A DNA stretch of 14,712 nt, taken from positions 1 to 14,712 of the forward strand of contig JAJBTL010000351.1 in NCBI GenBank assembly GCA_020860865.1. The letters are read 5' to 3'. This DNA is from Planctomycetota bacterium. GTDB lineage: Bacteria; Planctomycetota; SZUA-567. Both the position numbers and the translations under genes were made by a program. Shown here in pieces: positions 6,383 through 13,214 of this stretch; positions within the stretch are counted from its first letter, which is position 1; the number at the start of each line of letters is the position of its first letter. The notes under the pieces were generated by a model, which was not told the origin of the DNA, did not search any database, and saw only the letters and a program-made list of their open reading frames with translations.

Positions 6383-6783
6383 CCACCGCGATTGCCGACG
6401 GTCTGGCCGTGGACTGCCATCCTATGCAACTCCGGCTTATCGCGGAAAACCTTCTCGGGAACGCGCTGTTCTACGCGCCGCCGGACACGACGGTCGAATT
6501 TTCCGCTGAAAAATCGGACGGAATACTGCGTATTCGCGTCCGCGATTACGGGCCGGGTGTCCCCGACGACACCCTGGACGCCATTTTTACCCCGTTTTTT
6601 CGGGTGGACGTCTCCCGTTCGCGAAAGAGCGGCGGCGTCGGCCTTGGCCTCAATCTGGTCCAGGAAGCCTGCCTGGCGTTGGGCGGTGCGGTTCATGCGG
6701 AAAATGTCCACCCGGGCCTCGCCGTTACGGTGACGCTTCCCGCCGCGACGGAAATACCAGTAATTAGACGAGGTGAAAGCTGA
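6376..6783 (+). CDS. Sensor histidine kinase, C-terminal ATP-binding domain (-1 frame relative to the N-terminal part)
   Basis: This is the HATPase_c catalytic domain that completes the kinase. All ATP-binding boxes are present: N box LIAENLLGNALFYAP, G1 box VRDYGPGVP, F box FTPFFRVD and G2 box GVGLGLNLV, followed by a normal C-terminal GGAVHAEN/VTVTLP strand. Intact motifs argue against long-term decay. It probably has no start of its own: the first possible codon is a GTG at 6409 without an SD, and the natural join is through the A8 run at 6368-6375, giving ...KK-AITTAIADG... across the junction. The coordinates mark the -1 frame from the slippery site to the stop. The next gene begins 118 bp downstream and may belong to the same transcript. 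Confidence 0.85.
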   Translation, partial: AITTAIADGLAVDCHPMQLRLIAENLLGNALFYAPPDTTVEFSAEKSDGILRIRVRDYGPGVPDDTLDAIFTPFFRVDVSRSRKSGGVGLGLNLVQEACLALGGAVHAENVHPGLAVTVTLPAATEIPVIRRGES

Positions 6784-6901
6784 ATGCATTTATTGAAAAC
6801 TGGTCAAACTTCCCGATCGTCGCATTCGACAGCGAAGTGAGGAATTGAACGGCAATTCGTACATTGTGAAATGTGACGCTTCCCATTACCAAGGAGAAAA
6901 A

Positions 6902-7432
6902 ATGACCCATCGATATGTAACCACCGTTCTTTTGACCCTGGCGCTATGCCTGGCCGCGACAATCGCCGAAGCGGTCGATTCGACCGGAACCCGGCCGTTT
7001 TGGGCGGAGTTTGAAGGCGTGGTCGAGATAGACGCCTCCGACGCCAACGGACCGGTCGTCCTCATTCGCCCCGACGCCGGCCTGCCGCTTATCGTGAATA
7101 CCGACGGCATCCAGGAATGGCGGCGGCGCGAAGGACGCCGGGTCGAGGTCGAAGGCGATGTCCGCATAACGGCGGCCGGCGCCGTCATGGACGTTGTCGA
7201 GTTGTCCCATGAAAAAGGCTCATGGGGTTCCCGGTCCCCTGTCAGCCTTGAAGGCTATGTGACAGAGGAAAACGGCCAGCCGGTTCTTCAGACCCGTTCC
7301 GGAGGTTCGGTGCCATTGGTGGTTGGTTCCCGGCGGGTGTGGTCGGACCGCCGACGTGTCGAAATCGACGGCATGTTTGTCTCATCCGGTGACAGCGTCG
7401 CGGTGGAAGTCCATGATGTCGATTACGACTGA
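6902..7432 (+). CDS. Secreted protein with two tandem beta-rich domains, function unknown
   Basis: I do not recognise a named family. The 176-residue product starts with a Sec signal peptide (Thr-His-Arg n-region, hydrophobic core LLTLALCLAATI, probable cleavage after AEA near residue 24), so it acts outside the cytoplasm. The mature part holds two related units of about 60 residues: one opening EFEGVVEI and ending VEVEGDVRI...DVVEL, the other opening SLEGYVTE and ending VEIDGMFVS...EVHDV. Both share the order EG-strand, VxL-strand, PLxV, a basic R-rich turn (EGRR/SDRR) and VEV-D-G, as in small OB-like barrels. An AAGGAG at 6891-6896 selects the ATG at 6902 over upstream codons. The position after the two-component genes and before a strong terminator suggests an envelope-related role, possibly a target or accessory of that sensor (inference). 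Confidence 0.8.
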   Translation: MTHRYVTTVLLTLALCLAATIAEAVDSTGTRPFWAEFEGVVEIDASDANGPVVLIRPDAGLPLIVNTDGIQEWRRREGRRVEVEGDVRITAAGAVMDVVELSHEKGSWGSRSPVSLEGYVTEENGQPVLQTRSGGSVPLVVGSRRVWSDRRRVEIDGMFVSSGDSVAVEVHDVDYD

Positions 7433-7498
7433 GGCATCCCCTGCATCCTTTATCCCGATAACCGTCATAGCATAGAGCGTTTGGGCGGACCACCGTCT

Positions 7499-7530
7499 AA
7501 GACCGCGCCACGTGGTGCGGTCTTTTTTTT
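7499..7530 (+). terminator. Rho-independent terminator after the secreted-protein gene
   Basis: A GC-rich stem (7499-7509 with 7514-7524, one G-U wobble) around a short loop is followed by an uninterrupted run of eight T. It ends the transcript of the secreted protein and probably of the two-component operon. Confidence 0.92.
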
Positions 7531-7541
7531 CAACAATTGTC

Positions 7542-7568
7542 TTAAGTTACGTGCTCAACCGCCGATAA
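7542..7568 (+). promoter_or_regulatory. Sigma-28 (FliA/flagellar)-type promoter
   Basis: TTAAGTTA at 7542-7549, an 11-base spacer and GCCGATAA at 7561-7568 match the sigma-28 consensus TAAAGTTT-N11-GCCGATAA at 14 of 16 positions with the exact spacing. It stands between the preceding terminator and the ATG at 7615, leaving a leader of about 40 bases. This ties the 507-residue protein to the late flagellar regulon (inference from the promoter class). Confidence 0.72.
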
Positions 7569-7614
7569 TGAAGGAAGCATTTACATTTGTCATCGATAAA
7601 CGAGGGCCAAAACC

Positions 7615-9138
7615 ATGACGAGCATTCCTTCCACCTCAGGGAACTATATTCAGACCCCGCGTCCGGAGCAGACGCGGCCGCTGGATTCGTCGGAACAGTT
7701 GGAATCGGAAAAAAAGACCTTTAGCCGGACTGCGGCCAAAGGTTCGATAACCGATTCCGTGGAAATTTCCGACAGTGCGCGTTCAGCCCAGGCCAGCCCG
7801 CCGCAGACGGTGATGGCTCCGGAAAAGGCTCTCGTCCCCGACTCCAAGGCGGAAAAGACCTACCGCGACCTTATGAAAAAGGTCAAGGAACAGAAGTCCG
7901 ACATCATGTCGCAGATAAAGGACACCCTGGAGAAAAAAGGGATAGCGCTCGACGGCAGCAAAATAAAAATCGAAGTCGCCGCCAACGGCACCATCAAGGT
8001 CGGCGGCATCAAGGACAAGGATCTGCAAAAGGCCGTCACCAAGGCGCTGAACGAGGATAAAACCCTCGCTCCGAAACTCCGCGAATTCCAAAAGGACGAA
8101 AAGGAACTGTCCAAACTGGTCAAGGACTACACCGGGTGCAGCCTGTACGAACTGACCATGACCGCCAAGGGTGACGTCAACAAGCGCATTCGCGACACTG
8201 TCGAGGCCGAGGACCCGGACAATCCGCCCCGTGACTCGTACTACACCAGCCTCGCGTTCCTTGGCGAAACATCCAGCATCATAAATGTCGATGACGTGAT
8301 GGCTCTCGCCTTCGACAGTAACATAGACTTTTCCGGTGAACTTAACACCATGGCCGAGCCGGAGCGGAACATCAAGGATGCGATGAAGGATCTTTCAGGA
8401 AAGATCTCCAAGGAATTTGGTCCCCTGAACGACGTCGTCGCCGAAAAAGCCAAAAAAGGCCTCATTACCGACGATATGAAGGCGAGGCTCACTCTCGACC
8501 TGTCGAAGGTCACCATATCCATCGACAACCGTGGCCAGGTAACCATCGACGGCCTGCTTGCCGAGGATAAGGCCACCCATGAACGCGGCGTCGCCATTAT
8601 CAAGAAGCTGGCCGGCGAGATGATTAACGACTACGACTCGAACTCCTACCACAAATCCATATTCACCGACGCCAGCGAGCACATGATAAACAACCTCACG
8701 GAAGACATGGGCGAGGATGGCGAAAAGTTCGGACGTGAAGCCAGGGTGGTGGCGCAACTGGCCAATGGCCGCGTCGGCGACGTCAAGGTCTCTGCCCCGA
8801 AGATGGAAAAGGAACTCACGGACAAGACCGAGGAATCCGTCAACCAGCTTTTGAAGGATGAGGGTCTCGAGGTCGAAGGCGGCGTCTCAATTGAGGTCGA
8901 CGAGTCCGGTCGCATCCGCGCCACCAACCTGGCGCCGGACGGAGCGAAGACAAAGGAAATTCGCGATTTTATCGACCGTTTGAATAAATCGATAGAGGGA
9001 AAAACCTCGTCCGAAGAAGAGGATAGTGAAGAAATAGAGGAAGAAGTAAAAGAGACCGAGACGGTCACGACCACAATAGAAACCGGCATTGACGCACTGG
9101 CATCCTACATAGAAATGTTGAAGAAGCTTCGTGCGTAG
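7615..9138 (+). CDS. Unknown 507-residue cytoplasmic-type protein with three internal repeats, sigma-28-linked
   Basis: I do not recognise this protein. It is soluble-looking, with no signal peptide or membrane segment, rich in Lys, Asp and Glu, and has one Cys. The first 75 residues look disordered and contain DSVEISDSAR (47-56), a motif reminiscent of the N-terminal tails of FlgM and other flagella-related proteins. Three copies of a beta-hairpin/helix unit follow: about 113-150 (KIKIEVAANGTIKVGGIKD), 298-335 (KVTISIDNRGQVTIDGL) and 422-460 (GGVSIEVDESGRIRATNL), each two strands around a D/N-x-x-G turn, then a charged helix. An acidic stretch is at 464-482. GAGGG at 7602-7606 serves the ATG. 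With the sigma-28 promoter upstream, a motility- or secretion-associated role is the best guess. A perfect terminator follows. Confidence 0.85.
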   Translation: MTSIPSTSGNYIQTPRPEQTRPLDSSEQLESEKKTFSRTAAKGSITDSVEISDSARSAQASPPQTVMAPEKALVPDSKAEKTYRDLMKKVKEQKSDIMSQIKDTLEKKGIALDGSKIKIEVAANGTIKVGGIKDKDLQKAVTKALNEDKTLAPKLREFQKDEKELSKLVKDYTGCSLYELTMTAKGDVNKRIRDTVEAEDPDNPPRDSYYTSLAFLGETSSIINVDDVMALAFDSNIDFSGELNTMAEPERNIKDAMKDLSGKISKEFGPLNDVVAEKAKKGLITDDMKARLTLDLSKVTISIDNRGQVTIDGLLAEDKATHERGVAIIKKLAGEMINDYDSNSYHKSIFTDASEHMINNLTEDMGEDGEKFGREARVVAQLANGRVGDVKVSAPKMEKELTDKTEESVNQLLKDEGLEVEGGVSIEVDESGRIRATNLAPDGAKTKEIRDFIDRLNKSIEGKTSSEEEDSEEIEEEVKETETVTTTIETGIDALASYIEMLKKLRA

Positions 9139-9194
9139 CGGATGAAGAGTCAAGTATATAAAACCGGGTTATACTATTAAAATCTAAAATTACC

Positions 9195-9206
9195 AGAACA
9201 TGTTCT
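9195..9206. repeat. Perfect 12-bp palindrome between convergent genes
   Basis: AGAACATGTTCT is fully self-complementary and sits five bases before the terminator stem, between two converging genes. A smaller inverted repeat (AGTATA 9153-9158, TATACT 9170-9175) lies nearby. No function is assigned. Confidence 0.35.
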
Positions 9207-9210
9207 AAAT

Positions 9211-9246
9211 AGCGCCAACGGCCCAAAAACCGTTGGCGCTTTTATT
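9211..9246 (+). terminator. Rho-independent terminator after the 507-residue protein gene
   Basis: A perfect 11-bp stem (9211-9221 with 9230-9240) and an A-rich 8-base loop are followed by TTTATT. It may also stop the converging methyltransferase transcript, although the T-run on the other strand is weak. Confidence 0.92.
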
Positions 9247-9283
9247 ATGAAAAGGAACGCCCCTCATAATGCTTCAGCCGGCG

Positions 9284-9994
9284 TTAAACTTTCCTGCCGA
9301 TCAGTTGAATAATACTGAAGTACTTCCCCGTCCCTGCCTCCATCATGGGAATATCGCCGTCCGCGTGCTGGCTGGGCGACTCCAGCCATTCATCCCAGGC
9401 CTGGCGGCAGCAGTCCATTTCGCGGCTTTCGATGAGTTCCATGCCCGGTTCTTTCAGCCACAGATCGCGCCACCAGCGGCAGGAATAGAAATACCATTCC
9501 GGCGTCCAAAATGGTCTCACCTCATCCGGCAATTCTCCGTCCGGAAAGTCTTGGTTGAACCCGGGTACGGCAACCGCCATCAGACCGCCCTTCTTCAGGA
9601 ACGGGAGAAGCTTCGGCAGCATCTCTTCGTTTGTACCGAAATACTGGTAGGCATCGACGCTCAGGATCATATCGAAATAGTCATGGGCGAACGGGATTTC
9701 TTTTGTCGCGTCGACCAGGAAGGGGAATATTTTGGCGTCCAGTCCCAACCGGGAAAACCGCTCCGCGTTATCGCTGGGGGAAATCCACAAGTCGGCGGCA
9801 AACACGGTCGCATCGTATTTTTCCGCCAGCAGGATGGAGGTTATCCCCATCCCGCACCCGAGATCGAGAATGCGTAAGTTCGGGGGTAAGGAAAGGGACG
9901 CCGTCATCTCTTCCGCTATCCGCATGGCGTTTGGGCCCATCATTGTTTCAAGAAGATACTGTTTATCATAGTGGTCGGTAAAAGGGGTTTTCAT
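9284..9994 (-). CDS. Class I SAM-dependent methyltransferase
   Basis: A 236-residue Rossmann-fold methyltransferase. Motif I is ILDLGCGMGITSILLA at residues 42-57, which binds S-adenosylmethionine. The acidic end of strand 2 appears in VFAADLW, and motif IV-like FDMILSVDAYQYFG follows. The N-terminus (TPFTDHYDKQYLLETMMGPNAMRIAEE) and the Trp-rich tail (PEWYFYSCRWWRDLW) resemble a group of small methyltransferases I associate with Clostridia and related anaerobes; their substrate is not established, so none is assigned. The ribosome site before the ATG at 9994 is poor (GAAAG-like), in contrast to most genes here. It is transcribed toward the terminator at 9211-9246 and lies downstream of the CD3324-type regulator gene, but that gene has its own terminator, so this one probably has a separate promoter. 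Confidence 0.9.
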   Translation of the reverse strand: MKTPFTDHYDKQYLLETMMGPNAMRIAEEMTASLSLPPNLRILDLGCGMGITSILLAEKYDATVFAADLWISPSDNAERFSRLGLDAKIFPFLVDATKEIPFAHDYFDMILSVDAYQYFGTNEEMLPKLLPFLKKGGLMAVAVPGFNQDFPDGELPDEVRPFWTPEWYFYSCRWWRDLWLKEPGMELIESREMDCCRQAWDEWLESPSQHADGDIPMMEAGTGKYFSIIQLIGRKV

Positions 9995-10036
9995 CGCGTT
10001 CTACTTTCTTCATGGTTCATACACAAACTTGACATA

Positions 10037-10074
10037 TATGGAATTCATAGTAATCCATAAGCGGCGACAAGCAA
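10037..10074 (-). promoter_or_regulatory. Possible methyltransferase promoter overlapping a dyad operator-like site
   Basis: Reading leftward, TTGCTT (10074-10069), 16 bases and TACTAT (10052-10047) form a weak promoter. A perfect dyad, TATGGA at 10037-10042 and TCCATA at 10054-10059 with 11 bases between, overlaps it and could be an operator. A strong AGGAGG (complement of 10075-10080) just upstream instead suggests a leader ORF; see findings. Confidence 0.3.
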
Positions 10075-10089
10075 CCTCCTCTTTGCTTT

Positions 10090-10123
10090 AGAAACAAAAA
10101 AGCGCCCCGAACAGTTTCGGGGC
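10090..10123 (-). terminator. Rho-independent terminator after the CD3324-type gene
   Basis: On the minus strand an 8-bp GC-rich stem (10123-10116 with 10111-10104) and a 4-base loop are followed by GC and a run of six T. It lies directly after the stop of the small helix-turn-helix gene. Confidence 0.9.
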
Positions 10124-10131
10124 ACGGAAGG

Positions 10132-10404
10132 TCAACCGCGTTTTGCTGCGCTGATAATCTTGTAGATTGTCTTGCCGGACAAGAAGTATTCCGTGGCCAA
10201 TTCAGGAACGGAATGCCCCGCCCTGCGCTTAGCTATTATTTCCTTGTTCCGGGCCAGAAGCGATTGCTTGATGCCGGTACGTGAGCCCCATGGCCTTTTG
10301 CCACTTTGACGCCGGGGAATGTAAATGTATTCCCCGTCGATATGCTTTTGCACCGCCCGCAAGACTGCGGCCGGAAGCACATCGTTACCGCGTTTGTAGC
10401 CCAT
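10132..10404 (-). CDS. CD3324/Mor-type small helix-turn-helix protein
   Basis: A 90-residue presumed DNA-binding protein. The opening MGYKRGNDVLPAAVLRAVQK, the HIDGEYIYIP strand (residues 21-30), the basic KRPWGSRTG loop and a C-terminal helix-turn-helix (about 64-88, SVPELATEYFLSGKTIYKII) match the family annotated as CD3324 in Clostridia, distantly related to the phage Mu Mor activator. No target is known to me. GAGGAG (complement of 10411-10416) stands six bases before the ATG. The gene is a single-gene unit: consensus promoter at 10576-10548, a leader of about 137 bases with a small upstream ORF and competing hairpins, and its own terminator at 10090-10123. Such an elaborate leader on a small regulator suggests conditional expression, by attenuation or by self-binding to the palindrome (inference). 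Confidence 0.85.
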   Translation of the reverse strand: MGYKRGNDVLPAAVLRAVQKHIDGEYIYIPRRQSGKRPWGSRTGIKQSLLARNKEIIAKRRAGHSVPELATEYFLSGKTIYKIISAAKRG

Positions 10405-10433
10405 TATGCTCTCCTCAATGGCGATAAGGAATG

Positions 10434-10492
10434 AGCAAGGGCTGTTGCCGTCAACCCGTTGTTGTTATGCAATAGCCCTTGCTATGCATAAC
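10434..10492 (-). promoter_or_regulatory. Mutually exclusive hairpins in the leader of the CD3324-type gene
   Basis: On the minus strand, hairpin 1 pairs 10492-10481 with 10476-10464: a 12-bp stem with one bulged base and the loop AAGG. Hairpin 2 pairs AGCAAGGGCT (10483-10474) with AGCCCTTGCT (10443-10434), ten perfect pairs with a 30-base loop. The two share 10483-10474 and cannot form together. The stop codon of the leader ORF (10484-10482) lies inside the shared arm, so a ribosome there would disturb both. Neither covers the ribosome site of the main gene directly. The 29-bp palindrome could alternatively be a protein operator. Confidence 0.6.
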
Positions 10493-10517
10493 GGACCGAC
10501 TCCAATAATTTCCGCAT
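10482..10517 (-). CDS. Putative 11-residue leader peptide
   Basis: The short ORF reads MRKLLESVRYA and then TAG. A full AAGGAG (complement of 10523-10528) is five bases before its ATG, and the predicted transcript start lies about 24 bases upstream. It is not in frame with the main gene, and it ends within the first hairpin arm, the layout expected of translational or transcriptional attenuators. The peptide has no run of one amino acid that would name a signal; two Leu and two Arg codons are present. Confidence 0.5.
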   Translation of the reverse strand: MRKLLESVRYA

Positions 10518-10547
10518 ACACTCTCCTTGCTTAAAAGGTACAACGCG

Positions 10548-10576
10548 ATCATACCGTTTCGCGGCGTCGGAGTCAA
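10548..10576 (-). promoter_or_regulatory. Sigma-70-type promoter of the leader and CD3324-type gene
   Basis: Reading leftward: TTGACT (complement of 10571-10576), 17 bases, then TATGAT (complement of 10548-10553). Both hexamers match consensus at five of six positions with ideal spacing, giving a start near 10541. Confidence 0.7.
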
Positions 10577-10636
10577 ACAAGACGCTCTCTTTCTCGAACG
10601 TCGCCGACTTCATGGCAGAGGAATTTCCTCCCCCTG

Positions 10637-12115
10637 TCATGTATCCAGGCGGATTCCGTAAAACCCGACGCTGGCGTCCTGCGCCAACAGGCCGATTTCG
10701 TACTCGGGCGTGGCATAGCTCCGATAGGTGAATGCCACTTTTTCCCCGACGAAAATCTCCACCATATCGTTGTCAATCGCCACCTTGACGTCAATCTCGT
10801 CGCCGTCCTTGAAGGGAAACGCCTTTTCCGCCACGCGGGGGCCGTCCGGTCCCGGTTCCCGGGGCTGGATGTTGGCCGGCGTCGACTCCTGCCAGAACGG
10901 GTCGAGCCGTTGCGGCATGTTCACGAGCGCCACCCGTTCCATGCTCCGGTCGAAAGTAAGGAGAAGACTGGTGGCGATGGCGTCGTCGGACTTGAGGATA
11001 AGGCCAAAGTGGTCGAGGCAGCGGTCGACCCGGATGGTGCAGCGGAACAGGAAGGACGGCGCCGTCGTTGTCAGAAATCCGTAACTCAAGGTGCCGGGCG
11101 AGTCCAGAACCACGCTGTCCCGGCCATAACGGGTATGGTCGCCCCAAATGTGTTTGTATTCCCACGCCACCGTAGCCGTGCAGGCGTCGACGTATTCCTT
11201 CGGCATCTTCACGGCCAGTTCGCCGTCCGCCATCGGCGTTACTTCGTGGGGAATGCAGAATGTCCCGCCCCAGTACCAGTCCCCGACATCGCTTCGTTCG
11301 CCCCGGTCGTGGGCCCAGCCGAAGTAAAAACGTCGTCCCTCGTCATTGACAAGTGACTTGGCGGCGTAGAACCGACGGCCGCCGATACCGTCAAATTTCG
11401 GTGTGCGCCACGGACCGAACGGGGAATTCGCGATGCGGTACACGGTATTGGTCCATTCGGAAAACCGCGAATAGGACAGGTACCAGTACTTGCCCATCCG
11501 GTACATCTCCGGACATTCGGGGCCGCTCGTGTGGTACGGCGCGTACAGCGGTCCGTAATACTCCCACGCCTCCAGATCGCGGGAGCGGTAGAGGACGACG
11601 CAGCCCCGGCGCATGTGCGGCCCCTTGTTCAGGCGGGCGAGAAGGATCATCCAGTACATGCCGTCCTCGTCGTTCCAAAACACATACGGATCGCGCCAGT
11701 CCTGGTCCTCGTATTCGTCCAGGCGCGGCGTCAGTATCGGGTTGGCCGGGTCCTTGGTCCAGGTGATGCCGTCCGGGCTGGTGGCGTGGCAGATGGTCTG
11801 CTGAAACCGCTGCTTCAGTGAATAGCCGGTATAAAACGCGTGCCACCGTCCTTCCCCGAAAATGACGTCGCCGGTCCAGATGCCGCTGGCGTCCGGGTCG
11901 GACTCGGAGTCGCCGGGTGTGATGGCGGACGGCAGTTGCGTCCAGGTGACGAGGTCGGTCGAGATATGGTGATCCTAGGTCGTCCGAAGCCGGGCCGGGT
12001 AGACAGTGGTCCCCTTCGGCGATGTCAGGGAAAAGATGTGATAGGTGCCGTCATGGAAATAGGGAATGGCGTCGCCGGTTGAATCGGCCCCGGCCGGCAT
12101 GCGGAAAATCTTCAT
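10637..12115 (-). pseudogene. GH32-like glycoside hydrolase interrupted by an in-frame amber codon
   Basis: Beta-propeller glycoside hydrolase of the GH32/clan GH-J type, with a C-terminal beta-sandwich, probably cleaving fructose- or related sugar-containing oligosaccharides. There is no signal peptide, so it acts in the cytoplasm on imported substrate. The start at 12115 has GGAG seven bases upstream. The probable nucleophile is the Asp of GDAIPYFHDGTYH (about 15), with the transition-state RDP motif in DWRDPYVF (Asp142) and the acid/base Glu200 in GPECPEMY. Codon 47 is TAG (11977-11975), between RLRTT and DHHISTDLVTW, where relatives as I recall them carry Trp; one G-to-A change from TGG explains it. 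The frame is otherwise open for 492 codons. The next possible start, a GTG at 11683, would lack the nucleophile and the RDP motif. It may be a recent nonsense mutation, a sequencing error or readthrough. It is the last gene of the sugar operon. Confidence 0.85.
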
Positions 12116-12150
12116 GGAACGTCTCCGGTGGAAGTGTGGTTGTGAAGAGT

Positions 12151-12170
12151 CGGCCGGCGGCGCGGCCGGC
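12151..12170 (-). repeat. GC-rich hairpin between the permease and hydrolase genes
   Basis: CGGCCGGC occurs twice (12151-12158 and 12163-12170); the self-complementary GCCGGC cores can pair around a 6-base loop. No T-run follows on the minus strand, so it is more likely an mRNA-stabilising or decoupling element than a terminator. Confidence 0.4.
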
Positions 12171-12203
12171 TCCCGAGTATGGTGAAGACAACGTTTGGAA
12201 GTA

Positions 12204-13214
12204 TCAACGACTGGTCAGTCTGGCGATAAGCCGGTGGACAAAACTCTGCTGTCCCTTCTGGCTGTCAATCAGGACGGCGATAAGGATGATTATCCCCTTG
12301 ACGATAAGCTGCCAGAACGAACTGACCCCCATCAGGTTGAGTCCGTTTGAAATCAGGCCGATAACGATGGTACCGAACACCGTGCCGCTTACCCGGCCGA
12401 CGCCGCCGGACATGGACACGCCGCCGAGGACGCAGGCGGCGATGGCGTCCATCTCGTACCCTTGCCCGATGGACGGTTGCCCCGAGTACATGCGGGAGCA
12501 GAGGACCAACCCGGCGAAGGCGGACAGGAGACCGGACAGGGTAAAGACGGTGATAATGGTCCGGTTGATCGGTACGCCGGATAGGTGCGCCGCCTCCCGG
12601 TTGCCGCCAACGGCGTAGATGTAGGTGCCGAAGCGGGTGCGGTTCAGAAGCACGGTAAAGGCGAAAATGAGAATAACCATGTAGATGACCGGATAGGGAA
12701 TCCCCAGCCAATACCCGGTGCCGACGGCGTTGAAGCCATCGTCGACAATCCGGGTCGAGCGGCCGCCGGAGTAGACAAAGGCGATGCCACGGGCGATGTT
12801 CATGGTGGCGAGGGTGACAATGAAGGCGGGCAGCCGGAAGAAGGCGACGATACAGCCGTTGAAGAAACCGAAACAGGTGCCGAGAAGCAGCCCGAGAGGA
12901 ATCGCCGTCGCCATGGGCATTTTCTGGGTAACGATGAACCCGACCGTCAGCGTGCCGCACATGGCGACGATGGCGCCGACCGACAGATCGATACCGCCCA
13001 GAATCATGACGAAGGTCATGGCGAGGGCGAGATAGATGTTGTTGGAAATTTGCCTGAGAACGGAAATGAGGTTGTCCTTGGTCAGGAAGAATTCCGACAT
13101 AAAGGACAGGATGACCCCGATGATGAGAAGCACGCAGATAATGCCAATGTTGTTTTTCAAGACCGACATGACCAAGCCGGGCCTGCGGTGGGTAGCTGTG
13201 GAGTGACTGCTCAT
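12204..13214 (-). CDS. RbsC-type sugar ABC transporter permease
   Basis: Membrane subunit of a carbohydrate-uptake (CUT2) ABC transporter, 336 residues, the usual size. It has about eight to ten hydrophobic segments. The signature GGIDLSVGAIVAM is at 73-85, the ATPase-contact loop YAVGGNREAAHLSGVPI at 200-216, and the family's GGVSMSGGVGRVSGTVFG at 264-281. The ATG at 13214 overlaps the TGA of the ATPase gene (ATGA), with GAGGAGG (complement of 13222-13228) seven bases upstream, so the two are translationally coupled; the open frame extends further up but only as the opposite reading of the ATPase gene. The substrate is a sugar, probably related to what the downstream hydrolase cleaves. The hydrolase gene follows after 88 bp. 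Confidence 0.95.
   Translation of the reverse strand: MSSHSTATHRRPGLVMSVLKNNIGIICVLLIIGVILSFMSEFFLTKDNLISVLRQISNNIYLALAMTFVMILGGIDLSVGAIVAMCGTLTVGFIVTQKMPMATAIPLGLLLGTCFGFFNGCIVAFFRLPAFIVTLATMNIARGIAFVYSGGRSTRIVDDGFNAVGTGYWLGIPYPVIYMVILIFAFTVLLNRTRFGTYIYAVGGNREAAHLSGVPINRTIITVFTLSGLLSAFAGLVLCSRMYSGQPSIGQGYEMDAIAACVLGGVSMSGGVGRVSGTVFGTIVIGLISNGLNLMGVSSFWQLIVKGIIILIAVLIDSQKGQQSFVHRLIARLTSR

Noticed and set aside
9196..9205. GAAC-AT-GTTC as a LexA/SOS box
   Set aside because: The Bacillus-type LexA box has four bases between GAAC and GTTC; here there are two, and no gene start is nearby.
9269..9877. A 202-codon plus-strand frame opposite the methyltransferase
   Set aside because: The minus-strand reading has clear SAM-binding motifs; the plus-strand product has none.
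10029..10056. TTGACA on the plus strand as a -35 box
   Set aside because: The base run at -10 distance (TAATCC) is poor, and no plus-strand gene follows; it points into the terminator and the minus-strand regulator gene.
11975..11977. TAG read as an amino acid throughout this genome
   Set aside because: TAG is a normal final stop for three well-defined genes in the window, so reassignment is not supported.
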